Notes under the pieces: model-generated
Databases searched by the model: none
Told to the model about the DNA's origin: nothing
What the model saw: the letters and a program-made list of their open reading frames with translations, nothing else
Origin: Mycobacterium sp. MYCO198283
GTDB taxonomy: Bacteria; Actinomycetota; Actinomycetes; Mycobacteriales; Mycobacteriaceae
Direction: 5' to 3'
Assembly: GCF_021213805.1 (NCBI RefSeq)
Contig: NZ_JAJQJI010000002.1
Coordinates: 310,001 to 374,000, forward strand
DNA: 64,000 nucleotides
Position numbers and translations under genes: made by a program
Shown: piece by piece, positions 54,899-64,000 of the stretch
How the letters are laid out: every line of letters starts with the position of its first letter
How positions within the stretch are numbered: position 1 is the first letter of the stretch

Positions 54899-55555
54899 AT
54901 GTCCGACCCCGTGCGGCTGGTGCTGGTCGACGACCACGAGATGGTGATCGAAGGCCTCAAGGCCATGCTCGTGGCGTTCGACGACCGGGTGCGGGTGGTC
55001 GGCCAGGCGGTCGGCGCCGAGCGGGCCGGCAGCGTGGTCGAGGAGCTGGCGCCCGACATCGTGCTGTGCGACGTGCGGATGCAGGGCGCCAGCGGGTTGG
55101 ACCTGTGCCGCGAGCTGCGCGAGCGCGACCCGCAGCGCAAGGTCGTGATGCTGAGCGTCTACGACGACGAGCAGTACCTGTTCCAGGCGCTGCGGGTGGG
55201 CGCCTGCGGCTACCTGCTCAAGAGCATCGGCAGCGACGAGCTGGTGCGGCAGCTGGAGCTGGTGCACGCCGGCCAGATCGCCATCGACCCGGGCATGGCG
55301 GCCCGCGCGGCCGACACCGCGGCGCGGTTGCAGCGCGACGAGTTCTGGCCGGGCGCGCGGCAGGGGCTGACGCAGCGGGAGAGCGAGATCCTGTCGTTCG
55401 TGGTCGGCGGGCTGTCCAACCGCGGCATCGCCACCAAGCTGGTGATCGGCGAGGAGACCGTCAAGACGCACCTGCGGGCCATCTACCGCAAGCTCGGCGT
55501 CAGCGACCGCGCCGGCGCCGTCGCCACCGCCCTGCGGGAGGGCATCTACGTATGA
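54899..55555 (+). CDS. NarL/FixJ-family response regulator
   Basis: The 218-residue protein has a receiver (LVLVDDHEMVIEGL, phosphoacceptor Asp in VLCDVRMQG, LLKSIGSDEL) and a C-terminal LuxR-type HTH (LTQRESEILSFVVGGLSNRG followed by GEETVKTHLRAIYRKL). The ATG at 54899 was chosen from the family start. It overlaps the kinase gene by four bases, so the two form a two-component pair. Confidence 0.93.
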   Translation: MSDPVRLVLVDDHEMVIEGLKAMLVAFDDRVRVVGQAVGAERAGSVVEELAPDIVLCDVRMQGASGLDLCRELRERDPQRKVVMLSVYDDEQYLFQALRVGACGYLLKSIGSDELVRQLELVHAGQIAIDPGMAARAADTAARLQRDEFWPGARQGLTQRESEILSFVVGGLSNRGIATKLVIGEETVKTHLRAIYRKLGVSDRAGAVATALREGIYV

Positions 55556-56769
55556 CGCCGTCGCGCGACGCCGTCGGCGGGCTGAGCTACGAGCTCTCCG
55601 CCGACCGGGAGCTCGCCCTGCTGCGCGAGCTCATCCAGGCGGCGTCCAGCGGGCCGGGCGTCGAACCGCTGGCCGCCGCGGCGGCGCGGATGATCACCGC
55701 CGCCACCGCCACCGACGTGTGCTTCGTGCACGTGCTCGACGACACCGAGCGGTCGCTGACCCTGACCGGCGCCACACCGCCGTTCGACAGCGAGGTCGGC
55801 AAGATCCGGCTGCCGCTGGGCCGCGGCATCACCGGCTGGGTCGCCCAGCACCGCGAACCGGTCGTCATCCGCGCCGAAAAGGAGTCCGACCCGCGGTATC
55901 TGCCGTTCCAGTCGCTGCGCGGCTCGGACTTCACGTCGATGGTCTCGGTGCCGATGGAGACCGATCCGGGCGGTCTGGTCGGCGTGCTGAACGTGCACAC
56001 CGTCGCCCGCCGCGAGTTCGCCGACCACGAGGTGCGGCTGCTGCTGGTGATCGGCCGGCTGATCGCCGGGGCGCTGCACCAGGCGCGGCTACACCGCCAG
56101 CTGGTGGCGCGCGAACGGGCGCACGAGCACTTCGTCGAGCAGGTGATCGAGGCGCAGGAAATCGAACGCCGCCGGCTCGCCGGCGACATCCACGACGGCA
56201 TCTCGCAGCGGCTCGTCACGCTGAAGTTCCGGCTCGACGCCGCCAGCCGCGCGGTCGGCGATCCGGCGCTGCTGGCCGAGCAGCTGGAACGGGCCCGCGA
56301 GCTGGTCGACCTGACCCTCGGGGAGGCGCGCGCGGCGATCAGCGGGCTGCGGCCGCCGGTGCTCGACGATCTGGGGCTGGCGGGTGGGCTCGCGAGCCTC
56401 GCGCGGTCGATCCCCGACCTGGAGACGGAGGTGGACCTGGTCGAGCGCCGGCTGCCCGAGCACATCGAGCTGGCGCTGTACCGGATCGCCCAGGAGTGCC
56501 TGCAGAACGTCGTCAAGCATGCGCGGGCGACGCGGGCGAAGCTGGCCTATTCGGTCGCCGACGGGGTCGCTCGGCTGGAGATCAGCGACGACGGCGTCGG
56601 CTTCGACACCTTCGAGCATCCGCTGGGCTCCGACGAGATGGGCGGCTACGGGCTGCTGTCGATGGCCGAGCGCGCAGAGCTGGTCGGCGGGCGGCTCAAC
56701 ATCCGCTCGCGGCCGGGCGCCGGCACCGCCGTGATCGCGACGATCCCGCTGACGCCGACGCTGCCGTAG
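55552..56769 (+). CDS. GAF-domain NarX/DevS-type sensor histidine kinase
   Basis: The 405-residue soluble kinase has one GAF domain (about 45-185: GRGITGWVAQHREPVVIRAE), a HisKA_3 dimerisation helix with RRRLAGDIHDGISQRLV as the phospho-site, and a HATPase with RIAQECLQNVVKHA and EISDDGVGFD. A heme-ligand His of DevS type is not evident in the GAF domain, so the ligand is unknown. The ATG overlaps the regulator stop. Confidence 0.93.
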   Translation: MTPSRDAVGGLSYELSADRELALLRELIQAASSGPGVEPLAAAAARMITAATATDVCFVHVLDDTERSLTLTGATPPFDSEVGKIRLPLGRGITGWVAQHREPVVIRAEKESDPRYLPFQSLRGSDFTSMVSVPMETDPGGLVGVLNVHTVARREFADHEVRLLLVIGRLIAGALHQARLHRQLVARERAHEHFVEQVIEAQEIERRRLAGDIHDGISQRLVTLKFRLDAASRAVGDPALLAEQLERARELVDLTLGEARAAISGLRPPVLDDLGLAGGLASLARSIPDLETEVDLVERRLPEHIELALYRIAQECLQNVVKHARATRAKLAYSVADGVARLEISDDGVGFDTFEHPLGSDEMGGYGLLSMAERAELVGGRLNIRSRPGAGTAVIATIPLTPTLP

Positions 56770-56779
56770 CGCTCACCGG

Positions 56780-56844
56780 CCGCGAGCGTGCGCCGCCGCC
56801 ACGCGCGCAGCGGCGTGTCGGCGGGCAGACACGCACGCTCGCGG
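56780..56844. terminator. convergent-gene hairpin, possible REP-like element
   Basis: Perfect 13-base arms CCGCGAGCGTGCG (56780-56792) and its complement (56832-56844) lie between the converging kinase and MarR genes. A second inverted repeat GCGTGTC/GACACGC (56813-56819 and 56828-56834) is nested inside. It probably terminates both genes. The nested design also resembles dispersed palindromes of mycobacteria. Confidence 0.6.
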
Positions 56845-56855
56845 AGCGACGGGCG

Positions 56856-57353
56856 TCAGAAGTCCCCGGCGGAGCGGCGCAGCGTCTCGATCGACGCGAC
56901 CAGCGCGCGGGCCTCGTCGTCGGACATGCCGATGTCGGCGAACACCTGCTCGTTGAGGGTCACGGTGGCATCCTCGACGGTGGCGCGGCCGAGGTCGGTG
57001 ATCTGCACCAGCGTCGTGCGCCCGTCGGTGGGATGCGGCAGCCGCTGCACCAGCCCGGCGGCCTCCAGCCGGCGGATGGCGTGGGTGACGCTGGTGACGT
57101 GCACCTGCAGCCGATCCGACGCCTTGGTGATCGGCAGCGCGCCGGTGCGGCTGAACGCCAGCAGCCGCAGCAGCTCGAAGCGCGAGAAGCTCAGGTCGTA
57201 GGGCCGCAACGCGTTCTCCACGCGGGCGAGCAGGATCTGGTGGGCCCGCATCACCGACGTCACGGCCACCATGCCGTCGGCGACGTCGTCCCAGCCGGCC
57301 CGCTCCCAGTTCAGCCGGGCCTGCGCGATCGGGTCGCGCTGCGAAGATGTCAC
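56856..57353 (-). CDS. MarR-family transcriptional regulator (Rv0737-like)
   Basis: The 165-residue protein has a winged HTH with LRLLAFSRTGALPITKASDR, VTSVTHAIRRLEAAGLVQR and the wing HPTDGRTTLVQIT. It starts at GTG. In M. tuberculosis a regulator of this kind (Rv0737) lies near mapA, separated by sigL-rslA, which are absent here. Its target is not visible. Confidence 0.87.
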   Translation of the reverse strand: MTSSQRDPIAQARLNWERAGWDDVADGMVAVTSVMRAHQILLARVENALRPYDLSFSRFELLRLLAFSRTGALPITKASDRLQVHVTSVTHAIRRLEAAGLVQRLPHPTDGRTTLVQITDLGRATVEDATVTLNEQVFADIGMSDDEARALVASIETLRRSAGDF

Positions 57354-57372
57354 GAGGATCAGGCGACGCCGG

Positions 57373-58176
57373 CTAGCCCAGCGCGGTCAGCACGCGCGGC
57401 CCGTCCTCGGTCACCGCGACGGTGTGCTCCCAGTGCGCGGCCCGCGAGCCGTCGGTGGTGACGACGGTCCACTCGTCGTCGAGCACGCGGGTGCGGCGGG
57501 TGCCGAGCGTCAGCATCGGCTCGATCGCCAGCACCGACCCGGGCGCCAGATACGGCCCCTTGCCGGGCACGCCCTCGTTGGGCAGGAACGGGTCCATGTG
57601 CATCTGCCGGCCGATGCCGTGCCCGCCGTAGCCCTCGACGATGCCGAACGCCCGGTCGAAGCGGCGCTCGGCGGCCCGCGTGCCGCTCTCGATCGCGTGG
57701 GAGACGTCGGTCAGCCGGTTGCCGGGCAGCATCGCCGCGATACCGGCCTCCATCGACGATTTCGTGGCCTCCGACAGCGCCTCGTCGGCGGGGATCAGCG
57801 CGCCCACGCCGAAGGTGACGGCCGAGTCGCCGTGCCAGCCGTCGAGGATCGCGCCGCAGTCGATGGACACCAGGTCACCGGCGGCCAGCACCTCGGTGGC
57901 CGACGGGATGCCGTGCACGACGCGGTCGTTCACCGACGAGCAGATGGAGCCCGGGAAGCCGTGATAGCCCAGGAACGACGGCACCGCGCCGGCGTCGCGG
58001 ATCACCGCCTCGGCGATCCCGTCGAGCTCCAGGGTGGTGACGCCGGGCCGGGCCGCGTTGCGCACCGCCAGCAGCGCCGCGGCCACCACCGCGCCCGCCG
58101 CGGCCATCGCGTCGAGCTCGGCGGCACTGCGCTGGGCCACCGTCTTGCGGCCGCGCAGACCCGGCAGGGGCGACAT
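57373..58176 (-). CDS. map: methionine aminopeptidase
   Basis: The type I enzyme removes N-terminal Met. The 267-residue protein has the metal ligands in [25 protein letters not shown] sequence (Asp, Asp), [15 protein letters not shown] (His) and the C-terminal ALGTR...VTEDGP region. An early helix [20 protein letters not shown] holds the substrate His. The ATG begins immediately after the adk stop, in the secY-adk-map operon. Confidence 0.95.
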   Translation of the reverse strand: MSPLPGLRGRKTVAQRSAAELDAMAAAGAVVAAALLAVRNAARPGVTTLELDGIAEAVIRDAGAVPSFLGYHGFPGSICSSVNDRVVHGIPSATEVLAAGDLVSIDCGAILDGWHGDSAVTFGVGALIPADEALSEATKSSMEAGIAAMLPGNRLTDVSHAIESGTRAAERRFDRAFGIVEGYGGHGIGRQMHMDPFLPNEGVPGKGPYLAPGSVLAIEPMLTLGTRRTRVLDDEWTVVTTDGSRAAHWEHTVAVTEDGPRVLTALG

Positions 58177-58722
58177 CTACTGGCCGAGTGCCCGCAGCGT
58201 ACGCGCGAACACTTCGTCCATCGAGCCGACCGCGTCGACGGTCTGCAGCTTGTCGCGGTAGTACTCCAGCAGCGGCTCGGTCTCTTTGCGGTAGACGTTC
58301 ATGCGGTTGAGGATGACGTCCTCGGTGTCGTCGGCGCGGCCGCGGGCCTTGAGCCGGCTCAGCAGCTCGTCCTCGGTGACGCGGAACTCGACGACGGCGT
58401 CGAGGCGCTGGTTGCGCTCGGCCAGCATGTCGCGCAGCGCCTCGGCCTGCTCCACCGAGCGGGGGTAGCCGTCGAGGATGAAGCCGTCGGCCGCGTCCTC
58501 CTGATCGATCCGGTCGGCGACCATCTTGTTGGTCAGCGAGCTCGGCACCAGATCGCCCGCGTCGAGGTAGCGCTTGGCCTCGACGCCCAGCTCGGTCTCC
58601 TCGCCGATGTTGTGGCGGAACAGATCGCCGGTGGAGATGTGCGGGACCCCCAGCTTGTCGGCCAGCTTCGCCGCCTGCGTGCCCTTACCGGCCCCGGGCG
58701 GGCCGAGCAGAACGAGTCTCAC
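58177..58722 (-). CDS. adk: adenylate kinase
   Basis: Adk balances ATP, ADP and AMP. The 181-residue short form has the P-loop [14 protein letters not shown], the NMP-binding [20 protein letters not shown] and the LID region shortened as in other actinobacteria. The GTG start overlaps the secY stop (GTGA). Confidence 0.97.
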   Translation of the reverse strand: MRLVLLGPPGAGKGTQAAKLADKLGVPHISTGDLFRHNIGEETELGVEAKRYLDAGDLVPSSLTNKMVADRIDQEDAADGFILDGYPRSVEQAEALRDMLAERNQRLDAVVEFRVTEDELLSRLKARGRADDTEDVILNRMNVYRKETEPLLEYYRDKLQTVDAVGSMDEVFARTLRALGQ

Positions 58723-60047
58723 TTGAGGAACCCTTCATAGTTGCGCTGCATGAGCTGGCTTTCGATCTGCTTCACCGTGTCCAGGCCCACGCCGATCATG
58801 ATGAGCACCGCGACGCCGCCGAAGGGCAGGTTCTGCAGCGTCGCGCCGCCGCCGCCCATCCGCAGGAAGACGTTCGGCAGCACGGCGATCATGCCGAGGT
58901 AGATCGAGCCCGGGAGCGTGATGCGGTTGAGCACGTAGCGCAGATGGTCGGCCGTCGGCCGGCCCGGCCGGATGCCCGGGATGAAGCCGCCGAACTTCTT
59001 CATCTCGTCGGCCCGCTCGTCGGGGTTGAACGTGATCGAGACGTAGAAGTAGGTGAAGAAGATGATCAGCGCGAAGTAGATGCCGATGTAGGCGGGGCTC
59101 GCCGGGTTGGTGAGGTAGTTGCCGACGAACTTGTCCCACCACGAGTTGCCGGTGCCCGGGCTGCCGCTGCGGATGAGCTGGGTGACCAGCTGCGGGATGT
59201 AGATCAGCGACGACGCGAAGATGACGGGGATGACGCCGGCCTGGTTGACCTTCAGCGGCAGGTAGGTCGACGTGCCGCCGTACATCTTGCGGCCCACCAT
59301 GCGCTTGGCGTAGTGCACCGGGATGCGGCGCTGCCCCTGCTCGACGAAGACCACGCCGACCAGCACCGCAAGCGCCGCGACGCAGACGACGCCGAAGACG
59401 AGCCCGCCCTTGTTGTGGAGGATCATCTGGCCCTCGGACGGGATGCGGGCCGCGATGCCGCCGAAGATGAGCAGCGACATACCGTTGCCGACGCCGCGTT
59501 CGGTGACCAGCTCGCCCATCCACATCACCAGCGTCGCGCCGGCGGTCATCACGATGACGATGACGATGAGGGTGAAGATGCCGGCGTCGTCGATGATGTT
59601 GACGCTGCAGCTCGGGAACAGCCCGCCGTTGGCGGCGAGCGCGACGATGCTGGTGGCCTGCAGGATCGCCAGCGCGACGGCGAGGTAGCGGGTGTACTGC
59701 GTCATCTTCGCCTGCCCGGCCTGGCCCTCCTTGCGGAGCTGCTCGAAGCGCGGGATCACCACGGTCAGCAGCTGCACGATGATGCTGGCCGTGATGTAGG
59801 GCATGACGCCGACCGCGAACACCGACAGCTGCAGCAGCGCCCCGCCGGAGAACAGGTTGATCAGCGAGTAGACCTGCGCCGAATCACCGCCGCTGACCTC
59901 GCCGATGCAGGTCTGCACGTTGGGGTAGTTCACTCCCGGGGACGGCAGCGAGGCGCCCAACCGGTAGAGGACGACCATGCCCAGGGTGAACAGAATCTTG
60001 CGTCGCAGGTCGGCTGTTCGCAGAGACGAGATGAAAGCCGAAAGCAC
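58719..60047 (-). CDS. secY: protein translocase subunit SecY
   Basis: SecY is the channel of the Sec system. The 442-residue protein has ten membrane segments and signature stretches [39 protein letters not shown] and [18 protein letters not shown]. It starts at GTG after AGGAGGAA. The 235 bases up to the divergent methyltransferase contain a TAGACT -10-like box on the minus strand (60185-60190) but no gene. Confidence 0.97.
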   Translation of the reverse strand: MLSAFISSLRTADLRRKILFTLGMVVLYRLGASLPSPGVNYPNVQTCIGEVSGGDSAQVYSLINLFSGGALLQLSVFAVGVMPYITASIIVQLLTVVIPRFEQLRKEGQAGQAKMTQYTRYLAVALAILQATSIVALAANGGLFPSCSVNIIDDAGIFTLIVIVIVMTAGATLVMWMGELVTERGVGNGMSLLIFGGIAARIPSEGQMILHNKGGLVFGVVCVAALAVLVGVVFVEQGQRRIPVHYAKRMVGRKMYGGTSTYLPLKVNQAGVIPVIFASSLIYIPQLVTQLIRSGSPGTGNSWWDKFVGNYLTNPASPAYIGIYFALIIFFTYFYVSITFNPDERADEMKKFGGFIPGIRPGRPTADHLRYVLNRITLPGSIYLGMIAVLPNVFLRMGGGGATLQNLPFGGVAVLIMIGVGLDTVKQIESQLMQRNYEGFLK

Positions 60048-60282
60048 TCTTCCTCCTGCGCAAGCCGATGCGTGTGGTTCGGCGTGCCGATGGGGCTGGA
60101 TGCACCAGCGCGGATACGTCGTCGATAAGCGCGTCCCGGAAGGTCATGACCTGCTCATGACCAGCTTGAAGGCACGTGCCAAACAGTCTACGAGAGTAAC
60201 AGTCTGCTTCGTGCCACCCGCAATCGCGCGAAGCGTACAGTCGGGACCTGCTACTTATATTTGCTAACTATTGGAGGTGGGC

Positions 60283-61248
60283 ATGGCCCGGACCGACGAC
60301 GACAGCTGGGACCTGGCGACCAGCGTGGGGGCCACCGCGACGATGGTCGCGGCGGCGCGTGCGATGGCGAGCCGTGCCGACAATCCGATGATCTCCGACC
60401 CGTTCGCCGAACCGCTCGTGCGCGCCGTGGGCATCGACCTGTTCACCCGGCTCGCGACCGGCGAGCTGTCCGCCGAGGAACTCGACACCGACGAGCTCAT
60501 GGGCATGCGGCGCATGACCGACAACATGGCCGTGCGCACCAAGTTCTTCGACGATTTCTTCCTCACCGCGACCGGCGGTGGCGGCTTCGCGACCGAGACG
60601 GCCGCCGGCGTCACGCAGGCCGTCATCCTGGCCGCCGGCCTCGACGCCCGCGGTTACCGGTTGCCGTGGCCCACCGGCACCGTGGTGTTCGAGATCGACC
60701 AGCCCGACGTGATCGCCTTCAAGTCCCAGGTGATCGGGGAGCTGGGCGCCGAGCCGACCGCCGACCTGCGCCACGTCGCCGTGGATCTGCGCGACGACTG
60801 GCCCGCCGCGTTGCGGGCCGCCGGGTTCGACCCCGCCACGCCGACCGCGTGGAGCGCCGAGGGGCTCTTGGGATACTTGCCGCCCGACGCCCAGGACCGG
60901 CTGCTCGACACCGTCACCGAGCTCAGTGCGGTGGGCAGCCGGATCGCCACCGAGAGCGCCCCGAACGTCGACCCCGCCGCCGAGGACGAGATGCGCGAGC
61001 GGATGAAGGCCATCGCCGACCGGTGGCGCGCGCACGGCTTCGACCTGGACTTCGCCGAGCTGGTCTATTTCGGCGAACGCAACGTGCCCGCCGAGTACCT
61101 CACCGAGCGCGGCTGGCAGATGACCGGCAGCACGCTGCGCGACCTGTTCGTCCGGCACGGACTGCCGCCGTTCGACGACGACGACCAGACCGGCTTCGCC
61201 GACATGCAGTACGTCAGCGGCACGCTCGTCGACAAGATCGCGCGATGA
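60283..61248 (+). CDS. SAM-dependent methyltransferase, mycobacterial tandem family (copy 1)
   Basis: The 321-residue protein belongs to the leucine carboxyl methyltransferase-like family expanded in mycobacteria. It has [10 protein letters not shown], the AdoMet motif [26 protein letters not shown] and the [17 protein letters not shown] segment. The ATG at 60283 follows GGAGG. Substrate is unknown. It heads a three-gene tandem array divergent from secY, the counterpart of Rv0725c/Rv0726c/Rv0731c. Confidence 0.9.
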   Translation: MARTDDDSWDLATSVGATATMVAAARAMASRADNPMISDPFAEPLVRAVGIDLFTRLATGELSAEELDTDELMGMRRMTDNMAVRTKFFDDFFLTATGGGGFATETAAGVTQAVILAAGLDARGYRLPWPTGTVVFEIDQPDVIAFKSQVIGELGAEPTADLRHVAVDLRDDWPAALRAAGFDPATPTAWSAEGLLGYLPPDAQDRLLDTVTELSAVGSRIATESAPNVDPAAEDEMRERMKAIADRWRAHGFDLDFAELVYFGERNVPAEYLTERGWQMTGSTLRDLFVRHGLPPFDDDDQTGFADMQYVSGTLVDKIAR

Positions 61249-62144
61249 GCCGCAGCGACACCGATTCCTGGGATCTGGCGTCGTCGGTCGGCGCCACCGC
61301 CACCATGGTCGCGGCCGCGCGTGCCCTGGCAAGCCGCGAGCCCGAACCGCTGATCGTCGACCCGTACGCCGCCGACCTGGTGCGCGCGGTCGGGATGGAC
61401 TTCTTCACCACCCTGGTCGACGACGGCCCGCCCGCCGATCCCGGCGGTGAGGTGGTCCGCATGATGACCGGCGTGATGGCGGTCCGCACGAAGTTCTTCG
61501 ACGACTTCTTCGAGCAGTCCACGGGGTGCGCGCAGGCGGTGATCCTGGCGTCCGGACTCGATTCGCGGCCCTACCGGTTGGCGTGGCCCGCCGGCACCGT
61601 GGTGTACGAGCTGGACCAGCCGCAGGTGATCGACGCCAAGGCCGCCGCGATGGCCGAGATCGGCGCGACACCGGTCACCGGGCACCGCACCGTCGGCGTC
61701 GACCTGCGCGACGACTGGCCCGCCGCGCTGCGCGACGCCGGGTTCGACCCGTCGCGGCCCACCGCGTGGAGCGCCGAAGGCCTGCTGATCTACCTGCCGC
61801 CCGACGCCCAGGACCGGCTGTTCGACCACATCACCGCGCTCAGCGCCCCCGGCAGCCGGCTCGCCACCGAGTTCCACCCGGACGGCGGCGGCGGTATCGC
61901 CCAGCGCGTCAAGGCGATCGGTGACCAGTTCCGCGACTCCGGCTTCTCGGTGGACCTGACGCAGCTGTTCTATGACGGCGAGCGCAACCCCGTGGACTCC
62001 TACCTGGCCGATTCCGGCTGGGAGGTCAGCGTGCGGAGCCGACGCGAGGTGTTCGCCGACTACGGCCGGCGACTGCCCGACAGCGATCTCACGGGCCCGC
62101 TCAGCGGATCGCTGGCCGTCACCGCCGTCCGGAGCCCGCGATGA
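61245..62144 (+). CDS. SAM-dependent methyltransferase, tandem copy 2
   Basis: The 299-residue paralog has [36 protein letters not shown] and [17 protein letters not shown]. The ATG overlaps the copy 1 stop (ATGA), so the array is an operon. It is shorter than copy 1 in the N-terminal half and complete by family standards. Confidence 0.9.
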   Translation: MSRSDTDSWDLASSVGATATMVAAARALASREPEPLIVDPYAADLVRAVGMDFFTTLVDDGPPADPGGEVVRMMTGVMAVRTKFFDDFFEQSTGCAQAVILASGLDSRPYRLAWPAGTVVYELDQPQVIDAKAAAMAEIGATPVTGHRTVGVDLRDDWPAALRDAGFDPSRPTAWSAEGLLIYLPPDAQDRLFDHITALSAPGSRLATEFHPDGGGGIAQRVKAIGDQFRDSGFSVDLTQLFYDGERNPVDSYLADSGWEVSVRSRREVFADYGRRLPDSDLTGPLSGSLAVTAVRSPR

Positions 62145-63064
62145 CCCGCACCGAGAACGACAGCGGCGTCGCCCGTCGCTTCGCTCGCCCCGGTTGGGAC
62201 CTCGCCTCGGGCGTCGGCGTCACCGCGACGGCGGTCGCGGCGTCGCGCGCGCTGGCGTCACAGGGTCCCGACGCGCTGCTCGCCGACCGCTTCGCCGATC
62301 GCCTGGTGCGCGCGGTCGGCATCCAGCGCTTCGTCGACCTGCTCGACGGCCGGCTTCCGGAGCGGGAGCCGGGGACCCGCGCGGCGATGCGCTAGCAGAT
62401 GACCGTGCGCACCCGGTTCTTCGACGACTTCTTCGTCGCCGCGGCGCACGCCGGCATCCGGCAGGCCGTCATCCTCGCCGCCGGGCTGGACACCCGCGCC
62501 TACCGGCTCGACTGGCCCGCGGGCAGCACGGTCTTCGAGATCGACCAGCCCGACGTCGTCGCGTTCAAGGCGCGCGTGCTCGGCGCCCACGGCGCCGCGC
62601 CCGCCGCCGAGCACCGCACGGTGGGCATCGACCTGCGCGACGACTGGCCGGCCGCGCTGCGGTCCGCCGGGTTCGCCGCCGACCAGCCGACGGCGTGGAT
62701 CGCCGAGGGGCTGCTGGTCTACCTGCCGCCCGACGCCCAGGACCGGCTGCTCGACGCGGTCACCGCACTCAGTGCGCCGGGGAGCCGGCTGGCCACCGAG
62801 CACATGGACACCGCCGAGCTGCCCGCCGACTGGGCGCAGCGGCTCACCGAGCGGTCGCGCCGGCTGGGCTCGGATCTGGACCTGGCGGCGCTGTTCTATC
62901 CCAGTGAGCGCCGCGCCGCCGGCGCGTATCTGCGCGAGCGGGGCTGGCGCGTGTCGGTGACGTCCACCGCGGACGCCTATGCGGCGAACGGGTTCGACGT
63001 GCCCGACGACGAGCTGGCGCAGCTGGCCGGGGCCGGTGGCTACCTCACCGCCGAGCGGGGCTAG
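62141..63064 (+). pseudogene. SAM-dependent methyltransferase copy 3 with in-frame amber stop
   Basis: The third paralog begins at an ATG overlapping the copy 2 stop. After 84 codons it meets TAG at 62393-62395, in a place where the other copies read through (the segment before [10 protein letters not shown]). The same frame then continues for 221 codons from the ATG at 62399 with all motifs: [45 protein letters not shown] single nonsense change is the only visible lesion. Reinitiation at 62399 would give a protein lacking the N-terminal cap helices, so activity is doubtful. A sequencing error is possible. Confidence 0.85.
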
Positions 63065-64000
63065 AACCGGTAGTCACCGGCCAGCAGCAGCTGCACGCCG
63101 GTCACCGACCGCTCGGCCCGCTCCAGCACGCCGGCCACCGACCGGCCGAGCAGCGACCCGATGGCGTCGGGCACCGACGCCGCGGCCGGCTGCGACGACG
63201 GCTTGGGGTGCAGCAAGTCGGTGAGCGACGAGCCCGGGTACGCGACCAGGCGCACCTCGGTGTCGGTGTCGAAGCCGGCGAGCACCTTCGCGCGGTCGAT
63301 CGCGGTGCGCAGGCCGCCGAGTTCGTCGACCAGGCCGCGGGCCTGCGCGTCGGCACCGGACCACACCCGGCCCCGGGCCACCCCGTCCACGGTCGCGACG
63401 TCGAGCCTGCGACCGACGGCCACCCGCTCGACGAAGTCGGTGTAGAACAGGTCGGCCTCGGCCTCGACCTGCGCGCGCTGGGCGTCGGTGAACGGCGAGT
63501 CGACCGACCACGCGTCGGCGTTGGCGTTGGTGCGGACCGCCCCGGTGCCGACGCCGAGCTTCTCCTTGAGCTCGCGGGCGACGAGCTTGCCGGTGACGAC
63601 GCCGATCGAGCCGGTGATGGTGCCCGGGTTGGCGACGATCGCGTCGGCGGACATCGCGACGTAGTACCCGCCCGAGGCCGCCACCGCGCCCATCGACGCG
63701 ACGACCGGTTTGCCGGCGTCGCGGGCGCGGACCACCTCGCGCCAGATGGTCTCCGAGCCGGTGACCGAGCCGCCGGGGCTGTCGACCCGCAGCACGATCG
63801 CCGACACGTCGTCGTCGGCCGCGGCCTCCCGAATCGCCGCGGCGACGGTGTCGCCGCCGACACTGTTCGGGCCGAGCGGCGGCATCGCCGGTCCGCCGCG
63901 GCCGCTGACGATGGGGCCGGCCACGGTCACGACGGCCACCGTGGGCTTGGGCGCGCGTCCGGGCAGCGCCGGCATCGCGGGGCCCGGCCGCGGTGCGCTG
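63061..64000 (-). CDS. sppA: signal peptide peptidase SppA, C-terminal part (runs off the window)
   Basis: SppA degrades cleaved signal peptides at the membrane. The visible 313 residues are the C-terminal peptidase repeat: [31 protein letters not shown], and the nucleophile Ser in [16 protein letters not shown], followed by [10 protein letters not shown]. The frame stays open to the right edge, so the start and the N-terminal repeat with the general-base Lys lie beyond. It overlaps the end of copy 3 by four bases, convergently. Confidence 0.92.
   Translation of the reverse strand, partial: SAPRPGPAMPALPGRAPKPTVAVVTVAGPIVSGRGGPAMPPLGPNSVGGDTVAAAIREAAADDDVSAIVLRVDSPGGSVTGSETIWREVVRARDAGKPVVASMGAVAASGGYYVAMSADAIVANPGTITGSIGVVTGKLVARELKEKLGVGTGAVRTNANADAWSVDSPFTDAQRAQVEAEADLFYTDFVERVAVGRRLDVATVDGVARGRVWSGADAQARGLVDELGGLRTAIDRAKVLAGFDTDTEVRLVAYPGSSLTDLLHPKPSSQPAAASVPDAIGSLLGRSVAGVLERAERSVTGVQLLLAGDYRF

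Overview
The window is high-GC actinobacterial DNA and reads as a non-tuberculous mycobacterium (Mycolicibacterium-like). Its gene content and order match well-known mycobacterial blocks: glmM-rpsI-rplM, the ESX-4 type VII secretion locus, two cutinases, truA-rplQ-rpoA-rpsD-rpsK-rpsM-rpmJ-infA, rmlB-rmlC, mmsA-acyl-CoA dehydrogenase-mmsB, and map-adk-secY next to SAM-dependent methyltransferases and sppA. In M. tuberculosis, as I recall it, the first blocks lie around Rv3438-Rv3465 and the last around Rv0724-Rv0753, far apart. Here they are contiguous, which I take to be the order found in fast growers. No rRNA, tRNA, CRISPR array or insertion sequence was seen.

Layout. Bases 1-6.4 kb: an alpha/beta-hydrolase-like protein, an F420/LLM oxidoreductase, a small coupled operon with an EspC-like protein and a WXG-like Ala/Pro-rich protein, then glmM, rpsI and rplM. 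Bases 6.5-15.75 kb: a tightly overlapping nine-gene minus-strand operon (inositol-phosphate synthase, HD-like protein, methyltransferase, Gfo/Idh/MocA dehydrogenase, metallo-beta-lactamase fold, YcaO, TIM-barrel isomerase, GT4 glycosyltransferase, PIG-L deacetylase). It sits between rplM and esxT, where M. tuberculosis has nothing, and looks like a pathway for an inositol-containing pseudodisaccharide or cyclitol natural product. Bases 15.96-35.5 kb: ESX-4 (esxT, esxU, a secretion-associated membrane protein, eccC4, eccD4, mycP4, eccB4).

eccC4 is split by a 9,533-bp integrated element (20,352-29,886). The junction falls inside the Walker A motif of the first ATPase domain. The element has a large serine integrase, an excisionase-like protein, a replication-initiator-like protein whose gene carries four iterons, a lone HK97-type major capsid protein, a possible small terminase and several unknown genes, but no portal, large terminase or tail genes. 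It resembles the phiRv1-type prophage-like elements and is best read as a phage satellite. Joining the two eccC4 parts at the inferred AA crossover restores one 1,307-codon frame.

Bases 35.6-50.2 kb: a CGNR regulator/EamA exporter pair, two leaderless cutinases, truA and the ribosomal/RNA polymerase operon, a two-component pair made of a receiver-thioredoxin-reductase fusion and a cNMP-binding histidine kinase, twin LLM enzymes, and rmlBC. Bases 50.3-64 kb: valine catabolism genes, a HAD protein, a NarL-type response regulator and GAF kinase, a MarR regulator, map-adk-secY, three tandem methyltransferases (the third broken by an amber codon), and the C-terminal half of sppA running off the right edge.

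Two systems deserve most attention: the satellite that targets the ESX-4 motor ATPase and places its integrase directly behind the interrupted eccC4 stub, and the nine-gene inositol/YcaO operon.
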